Shown here piece after piece: positions 18,167-26,323 of a stretch of 64,000 nt of DNA. Both the position numbers and the translations under genes were made by a program. The notes beneath the pieces were generated by a model. It saw only the letters and a program-made list of their open reading frames with translations. It made no database searches and was not told where the DNA came from. The stretch spans positions 1 through 64,000 of the forward strand of contig DATKVV010000089.1 in the NCBI GenBank assembly GCA_035529895.1, in the 5' to 3' direction. Position 1 is the stretch's first letter. Every line of letters begins with the position of its first letter. The stretch is from JAUWKC01 sp035529895 (GTDB lineage: Bacteria > Planctomycetota > Phycisphaerae > Sedimentisphaerales > Anaerobacaceae).

Positions 18167-18598
18167 ATGCTGAAAGGTATTTCACCGTTGATTAGCCCTG
18201 AGTTATTGGCCGTTTTGAGCCGGATGGGACACGGCGATGAAATCGTTCTGGCCGACGCCCATTTCCCCGGCGAAACCTACAACGACCATGTTTTGCGGGC
18301 CGACGGCGTGCGCATTGCCGACCTGCTCGACGCCATTCTGCCTCTTTTCGTACTTGATGATTACGTCGATAGCTCCTTGATAATGATGGCCGCCGAACCG
18401 CGAGACACGCTCGACCCGAAAGTGGAAAAGTCGTATCGCGTGCCTGTTGACAAGCATGCTCCCGGGACGCCGCCTATTGCCCGGATTGGACGTTTTGATT
18501 TTTACGAGCGGACGAAGAAAGCTTTTGCCGTGGTTATGACAGGGGAAGTGGCCAAGTACGGCAACATTATCCTGAAAAAAGGTGTTACGCCCTGTTAA
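18167..18598 (+). CDS. fucU: RbsD/FucU-family sugar mutarotase
   Basis: A 143-residue protein matching the L-fucose mutarotase branch: MLKGISPLISPELLAVLSRM, GHGDEIVLADAHFP with the catalytic His, and YGNIILKKGV near the end. It interconverts alpha and beta anomers of fucose (or ribose-type sugars in RbsD). The ATG at 18167 is chosen for TAGGAG upstream and the standard family N terminus. It follows the symporter by about 60 bases. FucU is the best pointer to an L-fucose-like sugar in this locus, though the two subfamilies are close. Confidence 0.88.
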   Translation: MLKGISPLISPELLAVLSRMGHGDEIVLADAHFPGETYNDHVLRADGVRIADLLDAILPLFVLDDYVDSSLIMMAAEPRDTLDPKVEKSYRVPVDKHAPGTPPIARIGRFDFYERTKKAFAVVMTGEVAKYGNIILKKGVTPC

Positions 18599-18632
18599 GT
18601 AACAAATACCGGCTCAGCCGAGGATACCTGTC

Positions 18633-19829
18633 ATGCGAGCCGACAGAGCCGAACGGCGACCTATGCAATACACCAGTTTTGAACGTGTCAGGACCGCCTT
18701 AGCGCACAAAGAGCCTGACCGCATTCCTTTCGATGTCGGAGGGACAATGGTCACCGGCATAAACGTCAACGCGCTGAGGGATTTGCGCAAGCACCTCGGT
18801 CTGTCGGATGACGTGCATATACGGGATAAAGTCACCCAGATGGCGGACACCGGCGACGACGTCATCGAAAGGCTTAAAATCGATATCAAGAACGTCTCCC
18901 CGGACCCTCCCTCAAAGCCGGGGCCGGCCCGGGATCTCGGTTTGCAGGGGAACCACTACGTACTGTTCGATGAGTTCGGCATGGGCTGGCAAATGCCCGC
19001 GGAAGGGGGGCATTACTATGATTTGTTTCATAGCCCGCTGAAAGACGCTCAGACCGTCAGGGATGTTGAAGATTATCCCTGGCCCGACCCGCTCGATTCC
19101 GCAAGGTATGCAAACCTTAAAGCCAAAGCCGGCCACATCGTTTACCACGAGAAAAAAGCCTATGTCCTCGGCAGAATGAATTCGGGAATGTGGGAAACCG
19201 CTATGTGGATGACGGGCTATGAGAAATTCTACGCCGATATGATACTCAATAAAAAGCTCATCCACGCCATTATGAGCAAAATGCTCGAAATCAAAATGCA
19301 GTACTGGCAAAAGGCCCTTGAAACCGTCGGCGAAAACGTCCTGGTTGCCTCCACCGCCGATGACCTCGGCTGTCAGCGGGGATTACTGGTTTCGCTGGAA
19401 CTTTACAGGGAAATGATTTGGCCGTACCACAAAAAGCTCTTTGAATTCATTAAGACAAAAGCAAAATCCAGGGTCTATATCTTATTCCATAACGATGGAG
19501 CCATCTGGGATACCCTTGACCTGCTGATTGAGGCCGGCGTTGACATAATGAACCCCTGGCAGGTAAACTGTGCGGGAATGGATGACACAAAGAGGTTCAA
19601 GAAAGAATACGGAAAGGACCTTACCATTTGGGGCGGCAGTTGCGATACTCAACACGTGCTGCCCTTTGGAACGCCCCATCAGGTAAAAGATGAAACCAGA
19701 AGAAGAATAGAGGATTTGGCGCCGGGCGGCGGTTTTATCTTTGCGCCGATACATGTTATCCAGGACGGCGTGCCGCCCGAAAACATTATGGCGTGGTGCG
19801 AAACCTTGCAGGAGTACGGGCTATATTGA
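18633..19829 (+). CDS. uroporphyrinogen decarboxylase-like (UroD/MtaA) protein
   Basis: A 398-residue TIM-barrel-type protein: FERVRTALAHKEPDRIPFDVGG at the start, DLGCQRGLLVSLELYREMIWPYHK, and HNDGAIWDTLDLLIEAGVDIMNP are typical of the broad family. True HemE is shorter and has different active-site blocks; the family also includes corrinoid and coenzyme M methyltransferases. Such genes are common in glycan loci of planctomycetes and related groups, with unknown role. GAGGATACCTGTC precedes the ATG. A demethylase or methyltransferase role on a methylated sugar is a guess. Confidence 0.8.
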   Translation: MRADRAERRPMQYTSFERVRTALAHKEPDRIPFDVGGTMVTGINVNALRDLRKHLGLSDDVHIRDKVTQMADTGDDVIERLKIDIKNVSPDPPSKPGPARDLGLQGNHYVLFDEFGMGWQMPAEGGHYYDLFHSPLKDAQTVRDVEDYPWPDPLDSARYANLKAKAGHIVYHEKKAYVLGRMNSGMWETAMWMTGYEKFYADMILNKKLIHAIMSKMLEIKMQYWQKALETVGENVLVASTADDLGCQRGLLVSLELYREMIWPYHKKLFEFIKTKAKSRVYILFHNDGAIWDTLDLLIEAGVDIMNPWQVNCAGMDDTKRFKKEYGKDLTIWGGSCDTQHVLPFGTPHQVKDETRRRIEDLAPGGGFIFAPIHVIQDGVPPENIMAWCETLQEYGLY

Positions 19830-19865
19830 CAATTAAGAACTTTGTGAATTCAAGGAGAAGATGAT

Positions 19866-20885
19866 ATGCGACAGGCAGTAATGACAGAACCGGGCAGGAT
19901 TGAGTTTCGGGATGTGCCCGAACCAAAAGCGGGGGCAGGTCAGATTTTGTTGAGGGTCAGGCAAATCGGCGTATGCGGCTCCGACGTCCACGTTAACCAC
20001 GGCAAACACCCCTTTACCTCTTATCCTGTGGTCCAGGGGCACGAGTTCTCTGCCCAGGTCGAGGCGGTGGGCCCCGGCGTCAGGAATATTAAGCCGGGAA
20101 TGAAGGCAACCGCCCGGCCGCAACTCGTGTGCGGCAAGTGCCGCCCATGCCGGCGGGGCGACTACAACATTTGCGACGTACTTAAGGTCCAGGGATTCCA
20201 GGCCCCGGGCTGCGCACAGGATTTGTTCGTGACCACTACCGACAGAGTTGTGCCCCTGCCGAATTCATTGACCTTTGAACAGGGGGCTTTGGTGGAGCCT
20301 GCCGCCGTGGCGGTCCACTCCACCGGACGTGCCGGGGACCTCAAGGGCAAGAACGTTGCCGTTCTGGGGGCCGGGCCAATCGGAAATCTGGTCGCCCAGG
20401 TGGCGCGATGCCGAGGCGCAAAAAAGATTCTGATTACCGACCTAAGTGACTTCAGGCTTGAAATAGCGAAAAAATGCGGAATTCGAAATACCTGCAACGC
20501 CGGCGTGGAGCCGCTGGCGGAAGCTTCTCACCGGGTATTCGGAAGCAAAGGTTTTGACGTGGCCTTTGAAGCCGTCGGCGTGGAAGCCACAATGGCCGCC
20601 GCCGTCGACGCCATCCAGAAGGGCGGCAGAATCGTTGTCCTCGGCGTCTTCGGCGAAAAGCCGCGTATCGATATGTCCATCGTCGGCGACCGGGAGCTCA
20701 GCCTCATCGGAACGCTGATGTACAAGCACGAGGACTATGTAAGGGCGGTACAACTGATCGCCAAAGGCAAAGTAATAACCAAACCGCTGGTAACAAAGCA
20801 TTTTCTGTTTGAGCAATACGCCGAGGCTTACAAATTCATCGATGAGCAGGGTGACAAAACCTTGAAGGTCATGATTGATTTATAG
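19866..20885 (+). CDS. zinc-dependent alcohol/sugar dehydrogenase
   Basis: A 339-residue medium-chain dehydrogenase. The catalytic zinc ligands are in GVCGSDVHVN (Cys) and QGHEF (His-Glu); the structural zinc loop is CGKCRPCRRGDYNIC with four Cys. The nucleotide-binding motif AVLGAGPIGNLVAQ marks an NAD(P)(H) Rossmann fold. Relatives oxidise sorbitol, threonine, galactitol or fucose. AAGGAGAAGATGAT precedes the ATG and the gene is 36 bases after the UroD-like gene. In this locus it probably oxidises the imported sugar; FucU upstream is consistent with a fucose-dehydrogenase route. Confidence 0.9.
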   Translation: MRQAVMTEPGRIEFRDVPEPKAGAGQILLRVRQIGVCGSDVHVNHGKHPFTSYPVVQGHEFSAQVEAVGPGVRNIKPGMKATARPQLVCGKCRPCRRGDYNICDVLKVQGFQAPGCAQDLFVTTTDRVVPLPNSLTFEQGALVEPAAVAVHSTGRAGDLKGKNVAVLGAGPIGNLVAQVARCRGAKKILITDLSDFRLEIAKKCGIRNTCNAGVEPLAEASHRVFGSKGFDVAFEAVGVEATMAAAVDAIQKGGRIVVLGVFGEKPRIDMSIVGDRELSLIGTLMYKHEDYVRAVQLIAKGKVITKPLVTKHFLFEQYAEAYKFIDEQGDKTLKVMIDL

Positions 20886-20902
20886 GGGAGGATGGGCAAC
20901 TG

Positions 20903-22423
20903 ATGCACAGACGTGAATTTCTGCGGACGATGGGCCTGAGTGTGGCCGCGCTGGCTGTGCCGGGCTGTTCGAGCTTGCTCGCGGCTCCAGCCCAGGACCC
21001 TCGCAGGCTTCCCAACATTGTGTTCATAATGGCCGATGATATGGGCTACGGTGACGTCGGCTGCTACAATCCTCAGTCAAGGATTCCAACGCCGAACATG
21101 GACAAATTGGCCGCGCAGGGCGTGCGTTTCACCGATGCGCATAGTCCCTCAGCAGTGTGTAGCCCCACGCGTTACGGCGTGCTGACCGGCCGATACTGCT
21201 GGCGCACCCGCCTCAAAAGCGGCGTCCTGGACGGCTTTTCACAGCCCCTCATTTCGAAGGACCAAATGACCGTTGCCGAGCTGCTCAAGAGGCACGGTTA
21301 CAACACGGCGTGCATAGGCAAATGGCATCTCGGCGTTGGCTGGCAATCAAAAGATGGTATGGCTATCACAAACTCCAAAGATGCCGACCGCGTTGATTTC
21401 ACAAAGCCGGTTACGGACGGGCCAAACGAGCACGGCTTTGATTATTCGTTCATAACCGCCGCCTGCTCGACAGTGGATTCGCCTTACGTCTTCATTGAAA
21501 ACGGAAAGTGCACGGCCCAGCCAACAGAAACTATGGTTAAGAAAGATTCTGTAACCGTGTTCGGCAGCAGGCCCGGACCCATGGTGCCAGGCTGGTCCAA
21601 TGAGGATGTTGACCCGACATACGTCGAGAAGACGAAACAGTTTCTCAAGCAGCATCAAAACAGCCGTAAGGATAGTCCATTTTTTATTTACCTGCCGCTT
21701 TCGGCGCCCCATGCTCCCTGGTTGCCGCCGGATTTTGTTAAGGGCCGCAGTAGTGAGGGGCCTCGCGGCGATTTGGTCCTTCTGGTGGATTGGTGTGTCG
21801 GCCAGGTGGTGGATACCCTGAAACACATGGGTCTGGCCGACAACACCTTGCTTATTGTCACAAGTGATAACGGACCTCGAATCGGCGACAAGGGACACAA
21901 GTCCGCAGGGCCTTGGCGGGGCTACAAATCCCATACCTGGGAGGGCGGTCACAGGATGCCCTTTATCGCCCGCTGGCCGGGTAGGATTGCACCAGGTAGT
22001 ACGTGCGATGAGCTAATATGCCTGATGGACCTGATGGCTACAAGTGCAGCCATTGTCGGGACCGAGCTGCCCGACAATGCGGCGCAGGATAGTTACAATG
22101 TGTTGCCGTTGCTGCTTGGGGAAAGGCCGGACAAGCCGATACGCAACTCGCTTGTCAGTCATTCTTCGAAAGGCGTTTTCGCCATAAGACAAGGCCCGTG
22201 GAAGTTGATTCTGGAGACCAAAGGGTCCGGCGGATGGGTTGACCCGCGCGACTCTCACGCCGTACCGGGCAGTCCCGGACAGTTGTATAATTTGGCCCAG
22301 GACCCCTATGAACAGAATGATTTGTGGGACAAACATTCTGAGATTGTCGAGCGTTTGGCAAAACTGCTGCAAAAGTATAAAGAGCAGGGCTACAGTCGCC
22401 CCTTGAAGAGCAAAAAAGCATAG
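20903..22423 (+). CDS. S1-type sulfatase, Tat lipoprotein
   Basis: A 506-residue sulfatase. The N terminus carries a twin-arginine motif (HRREFLRTMG) followed by a lipobox-like AVPGC, so it is predicted to be exported folded and lipid-anchored. The catalytic signature is CSPTR in AVCSPTRYGVLTGR, where Cys is converted to formylglycine, and metal ligands lie in IMADDMGYGDVG and TSDNGPR. It removes sulfate esters from glycans. No formylglycine-generating or anaerobic sulfatase-maturating enzyme is in the window, so maturation must be encoded elsewhere. Confidence 0.95.
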   Translation: MHRREFLRTMGLSVAALAVPGCSSLLAAPAQDPRRLPNIVFIMADDMGYGDVGCYNPQSRIPTPNMDKLAAQGVRFTDAHSPSAVCSPTRYGVLTGRYCWRTRLKSGVLDGFSQPLISKDQMTVAELLKRHGYNTACIGKWHLGVGWQSKDGMAITNSKDADRVDFTKPVTDGPNEHGFDYSFITAACSTVDSPYVFIENGKCTAQPTETMVKKDSVTVFGSRPGPMVPGWSNEDVDPTYVEKTKQFLKQHQNSRKDSPFFIYLPLSAPHAPWLPPDFVKGRSSEGPRGDLVLLVDWCVGQVVDTLKHMGLADNTLLIVTSDNGPRIGDKGHKSAGPWRGYKSHTWEGGHRMPFIARWPGRIAPGSTCDELICLMDLMATSAAIVGTELPDNAAQDSYNVLPLLLGERPDKPIRNSLVSHSSKGVFAIRQGPWKLILETKGSGGWVDPRDSHAVPGSPGQLYNLAQDPYEQNDLWDKHSEIVERLAKLLQKYKEQGYSRPLKSKKA

Positions 22424-22447
22424 CATGGTTCGTGTGGAAGGATGTTT

Positions 22448-23986
22448 ATGAACAGGCGTGGTTTTTTGAAAGCTTCCGGCATTGCTTTGGGCTCGCTTGT
22501 TTTGCCCGGATGTGGGACCAGTCAAACCACCTTTACCGGCAGGGCGGGCGAGCGCCCGAACATCCTGTTCATTATGTCCGACGACCACGCGGCCCAGGCA
22601 ATGAGTTGTTACGGGAGCAAAATCAATAAGACGCCGAATCTGGACCGCATTGCGAATGAGGGCATGAGATTCGACAATTGTTTTTGTACGAATTCGATTT
22701 GTACGCCCAGCCGGGCGACGATTTTGACGGGCAAGTACAGTCACAAAAACGGGTGCCTGACTTTGTCCAATACGTTTGATGGTTCCCAGCAGGCCTTCCC
22801 GAAGCTTTTGCAGGCAGCCGGATACCATACGGCCGTAATCGGCAAGTGGCATTTGACAACCGAGCCGACCGGATTTGATTATTACAACGTCCTGCCCGGC
22901 CAGGGAGATTATTTCAACCCGCGCCTGAAGGAAAAGGGCGAGCCTTGGGAGAACGGAAACAAAGGAGGACGGGTGTACGAGGGATATGTCACGGACGTCA
23001 TAACCGATGTGGCGCTGGATTTTCTGAAGAACAGACCAAAAGACAAACCGTTTTGTCTGCTGTATCATCACAAGGCGCCGCATGATATGTGGGAGTATGC
23101 CCCCAGGTATGCTGACCTTCACAGGGATGTTGATGTCCCCGAGCCGGAGAATTTGTTCGACGATTACGCCGGCCGCGGAGACGCAATTAAACGCGCCACT
23201 CAAAAAATAGGAATGGAAGAGACGGTCTTTCTGCATAAAACTCAAGGCGCCCAGTTTGACAATGTCCGTGACCAAATAGCGAACCTGCCCCCGGACCAGC
23301 AGAAACGACGGGCCTACCAGTATTTTATCAAGGCCTATCTTCGCTGTGTCGCCTCCATTGATGAAAACACCGGCAGGGTCCTCAACTACCTTGACAAGTC
23401 CGGCCTGTGCGATAATACCATAGTAATTTATACCTCGGACCAGGGTGTTTTCCTCGGTGAGCATGGTCTGTTCGACAAGAGGTTTATGTACGAAGAATCC
23501 CTCCGAATGCCGCTTATTGTTCGTTATCCACGCGAGATTAGGGCCGGCAGCGTCAGCGATGATATTGTCCTGAATGTGGACTTCGCCGAGACCTTCCTTG
23601 ATTATGCGGGTGCACCTGTGCCGAGTGACATGCAGGGACGAAGCCTAAGGCCCCTGCTGCGCGGCAGAACACCAAAGGACTGGCGGACCTCAATGTACTA
23701 CCGGTACTGGATGCACGGCGCGCATTTCAACGTTGCCGCTCACTTCGGCGTCCGCACGAAGCGGTACAAGCTGATTTATTACTACGGCCTGCCGCTCAAT
23801 GCCAAAGGGGCAAAACGGCAGCCCACCCCGCCCGAATGGGAGCTTTTTGACTTGCAGAAAGACCCTAAAGAAATGAATAATCTGTACGGCCATCCGGCCT
23901 GCGAGCCCATCGTCAAAAAGCTTAAGGCCGAACTGATAAGACTGAGGCGGCAGCTCGAAGATGATGATGACGGCGTTGTAATTTAG
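22448..23986 (+). CDS. S1-type sulfatase, Tat lipoprotein
   Basis: A 512-residue sulfatase from a different subgroup than its neighbour. The Tat motif NRRGFLKASG and lipobox-like LVLPGC indicate export and lipidation. The formylglycine motif is CTPSR in ICTPSRATILTGK, with metal-binding IMSDDHAAQ and TSDQGVFLGEHG. The ATG at 22448 is preferred over one at 22442 because GGAAGG would be too close to the latter. Two unlike sulfatases side by side suggest a substrate sulfated at more than one position. Confidence 0.95.
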   Translation: MNRRGFLKASGIALGSLVLPGCGTSQTTFTGRAGERPNILFIMSDDHAAQAMSCYGSKINKTPNLDRIANEGMRFDNCFCTNSICTPSRATILTGKYSHKNGCLTLSNTFDGSQQAFPKLLQAAGYHTAVIGKWHLTTEPTGFDYYNVLPGQGDYFNPRLKEKGEPWENGNKGGRVYEGYVTDVITDVALDFLKNRPKDKPFCLLYHHKAPHDMWEYAPRYADLHRDVDVPEPENLFDDYAGRGDAIKRATQKIGMEETVFLHKTQGAQFDNVRDQIANLPPDQQKRRAYQYFIKAYLRCVASIDENTGRVLNYLDKSGLCDNTIVIYTSDQGVFLGEHGLFDKRFMYEESLRMPLIVRYPREIRAGSVSDDIVLNVDFAETFLDYAGAPVPSDMQGRSLRPLLRGRTPKDWRTSMYYRYWMHGAHFNVAAHFGVRTKRYKLIYYYGLPLNAKGAKRQPTPPEWELFDLQKDPKEMNNLYGHPACEPIVKKLKAELIRLRRQLEDDDDGVVI

Positions 23987-24000
23987 TACCGAGATAACCC

Positions 24001-24906
24001 ATGACCGAAAAAGACCGTAAATACGTTTGTGTCGGTTTGGGCGAGATTCTTTGGGATATGCTGCCCGACGGAAAGCAGCTCGGCGGCGCACCGGCAAATT
24101 TCGCCTATCACGCACAGGCCCTCGGAGCAAATGCCGTTGTTGTCAGTTGTGTTGGCGACGACGAACTCGGCAAAGAGATATTGAGCCGACTTGAACAGCT
24201 CAGCCTGGAGCGAAACTATATCGCCATCGATAAGTATCATCCGACCGGTACCGTTACCGTGGAGCTGGACGAAAACGGCAAGCCCGATTATACCATTCAC
24301 CAGGACGTTGCATGGGACTTTATACCCTCGGATGCAGGCCTTGCCGACCTTGCGGCCCGGGCAGACGCCGTGTGTTTCGGCTCATTGTGTCAGCGTTCGC
24401 CGGTTTCTCGGCAGACTGTTCGTGATTTCCTTCGAGCCACAAGGCCCGATTGTATTCGCATCTTCGATATAAATATTCGCCAGTCCTATTTTGACAGCCA
24501 AATCGTTCACGCAATGCTGCAACTGTCCAATGTTTTGAAACTCAACGATGAGGAACTGCCCGTGGTGGCTGGTTTGCTCGGCTTGACCGGCAACATTTCT
24601 GATGTGCTTTCACAGTTGACCTCAATGTATTCACTGCGCATGATTGCTCTGACCAGAGGACCAAACGGCAGTTGCCTGTACACTCGGCGCCAGGTGTGCA
24701 GTCACCGGGGTTTTCCCGCCCAGGTAGCCGATACGGTCGGGGCCGGCGATTCCTTTGCCGCGGCTATCGCCCTTGGAATGCTCCATGGCCGGACTCTCGC
24801 TGAGATTAACGAATTCGCCAACCGCGTGGCAAGCTTTGTTTGTTCCCAGCCCGGCGCCACGCCGAAACTGCCGGATGCGTTGGCCAAAAAATTTGGACTG
24901 TCTTAG
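24001..24906 (+). CDS. PfkB/ribokinase-family sugar kinase
   Basis: A 301-residue kinase with both PfkB signatures: GGAPANFAYHAQALG near residue 28 and DTVGAGDSFAAAIALG near 245, where the Asp is the catalytic base. GEILWDMLPDG at the start is like fructokinases. It probably phosphorylates a keto sugar or deoxy-sugar acid produced by the upstream enzymes. It begins 14 bases after the second sulfatase and is the last plus-strand gene of the locus; its stop overlaps that of the convergent reductase by four bases. Confidence 0.9.
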   Translation: MTEKDRKYVCVGLGEILWDMLPDGKQLGGAPANFAYHAQALGANAVVVSCVGDDELGKEILSRLEQLSLERNYIAIDKYHPTGTVTVELDENGKPDYTIHQDVAWDFIPSDAGLADLAARADAVCFGSLCQRSPVSRQTVRDFLRATRPDCIRIFDINIRQSYFDSQIVHAMLQLSNVLKLNDEELPVVAGLLGLTGNISDVLSQLTSMYSLRMIALTRGPNGSCLYTRRQVCSHRGFPAQVADTVGAGDSFAAAIALGMLHGRTLAEINEFANRVASFVCSQPGATPKLPDALAKKFGLS

Positions 24907-26081
24907 TGAGGTACGCTGACAGCGGTCTCCTGCCAGACTTCGTAATGTCCTGCGAATGATTTCTTGAATCTTTTATAATCCGCTCTTTTTTCAAATACCT
25001 GACTGTCGTTCCACAGTACTCTCCAGTCTCCCAGGGCTTCCGGCCACAGGAAAACCTGTCCCCAGATCAGCCTGTTATTAGCGTCGATGCCGGGATTTTC
25101 CTCCGTCCCGTCGCCTGATATCCTGAGCATTTGGGCGGGGGTCAGCATATCCTTTGTTGCGGCTTGAAGATTTTCCAGTATCCAGTCGGTCCTTGTCGCC
25201 ATCGCCACATATCCGCCCGTCTTGTCTTCTCTCTGATACGCCCAGTTCAAACAAACCTGTGCCGGCGTGATTCCCGCTTCCTTCGCGATAGACTGGATTA
25301 CCGCATCCTGCATGTCCGCCCGGTGTTCCTTGAACCTGTCCCGTCCCGGCCTTTTTGGAGACCCGAGAGACATGTATCCGGTGCAGATGATGCCGCGCTC
25401 ATACATATACCTGCGAAGCTCGGTTTGCTGAAAGAGAGGATGCATCTCCGTTTGATTAAGCACCGGCCGCGAATAATCATCCGTGTCCCTGAGCAATAAA
25501 TCCAGGGTCTTCTCGGTATGGTTGGAAACGCCGATATTTACAATCTTGCCCGCCTTTTTCAGTTTGACAATCTCTCCCCAGGTTTCCATAAAATCTTCGT
25601 GAATGTATGGAACGGCATCGGGATTGCGATGGTCGCCCGCACAACCCGGCGTATGCACATTGGGCCAGGGCCAATGATTCAGATACATATCGATTCTTTC
25701 AATGCCCAATGCCTTAAGCGTATTATCGAGCGCCGGCGCAACATCCTTCTTTGCCATGTGGCCGTTCCATAGTTTTCCCGTAATGAATAAATCGTCCCGC
25801 GAAGAAACGTATCCCTCCTTTATGGCCTCACGAATCGCCTCGCCGACAACGTCTTCATTTTCGTATGCCCTCGCCGTATCTATATGCCTCCAGCCGAGCC
25901 TGATCGCCTCGACCGTCGCGTCTTTCATATACGCCTGCGCCCAGTCGGAATGAAACGTGCCGAACGCGGCTATCGGCATAACAACCCCGTCGGGCAGCGT
26001 CACCTTACCCACCGAATCCGGTTCAATACCTTCTATATCCTTATCGAACCACACCTGTTCAGATATATCGTTTCGTCCCAT
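24903..26081 (-). CDS. aldo/keto reductase
   Basis: A 392-residue member of the AKR superfamily, with the catalytic Asp-Tyr pair in HIDTARAYENED, the Lys in FITGKLW and the His in YLNHWPW. Others fix NADPH by VAMATR-type C-terminal residues. It is about 70 residues longer than typical AKRs, with an extra acidic N-terminal stretch and a C-terminal extension beyond the barrel. GGGAG precedes the ATG. It is convergent with the sugar kinase, so not in that operon, but could act on the same sugar pool. Confidence 0.9.
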   Translation of the reverse strand: MGRNDISEQVWFDKDIEGIEPDSVGKVTLPDGVVMPIAAFGTFHSDWAQAYMKDATVEAIRLGWRHIDTARAYENEDVVGEAIREAIKEGYVSSRDDLFITGKLWNGHMAKKDVAPALDNTLKALGIERIDMYLNHWPWPNVHTPGCAGDHRNPDAVPYIHEDFMETWGEIVKLKKAGKIVNIGVSNHTEKTLDLLLRDTDDYSRPVLNQTEMHPLFQQTELRRYMYERGIICTGYMSLGSPKRPGRDRFKEHRADMQDAVIQSIAKEAGITPAQVCLNWAYQREDKTGGYVAMATRTDWILENLQAATKDMLTPAQMLRISGDGTEENPGIDANNRLIWGQVFLWPEALGDWRVLWNDSQVFEKRADYKRFKKSFAGHYEVWQETAVSVPH

Positions 26082-26161
26082 TTTATCAGCTCCCTATAAT
26101 GATAAGGCCTTGCAAAATTGGCGGCTAAGCATATATTATTTAGAGGCTCTAACAAAAAGTT

Positions 26162-26201
26162 TGTCATTGCGAGCGAACCGCAGGTTCGCGTGGCAATCTC
26201 A
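26162..26201. repeat. REP-like palindromic element
   Basis: GCGAACC (26173-26179) pairs with GGTTCGC (26183-26189) around a 3-base loop, and ATTGC (26166-26170) pairs with GCAAT (26193-26197) outside. The flanks TGTCATTGCGAG and GGCAATCTC resemble a palindromic dispersed element known from many environmental genomes. Only one copy is seen here. It lies in the 240-base gap between the divergent... minus-strand reductase and the FG-GAP gene, where no gene is visible. Confidence 0.55.
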
Positions 26202-26323
26202 GACCTTTGCCAAAGCCAAAGCTTATTCTGTTACAGGTTCTTAAGAAAATCCCTTCTTGATTCTCTTCATTTCAAACACCAATAAACTACGCCCATAACC
26301 CATCCCTGTCAACCCGGAAACCG

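Noticed and set aside
22013..23464. 483-codon minus-strand frame across both sulfatases
   Set aside because: Antisense to two sulfatases with intact active sites; composition is that of a shadow frame.
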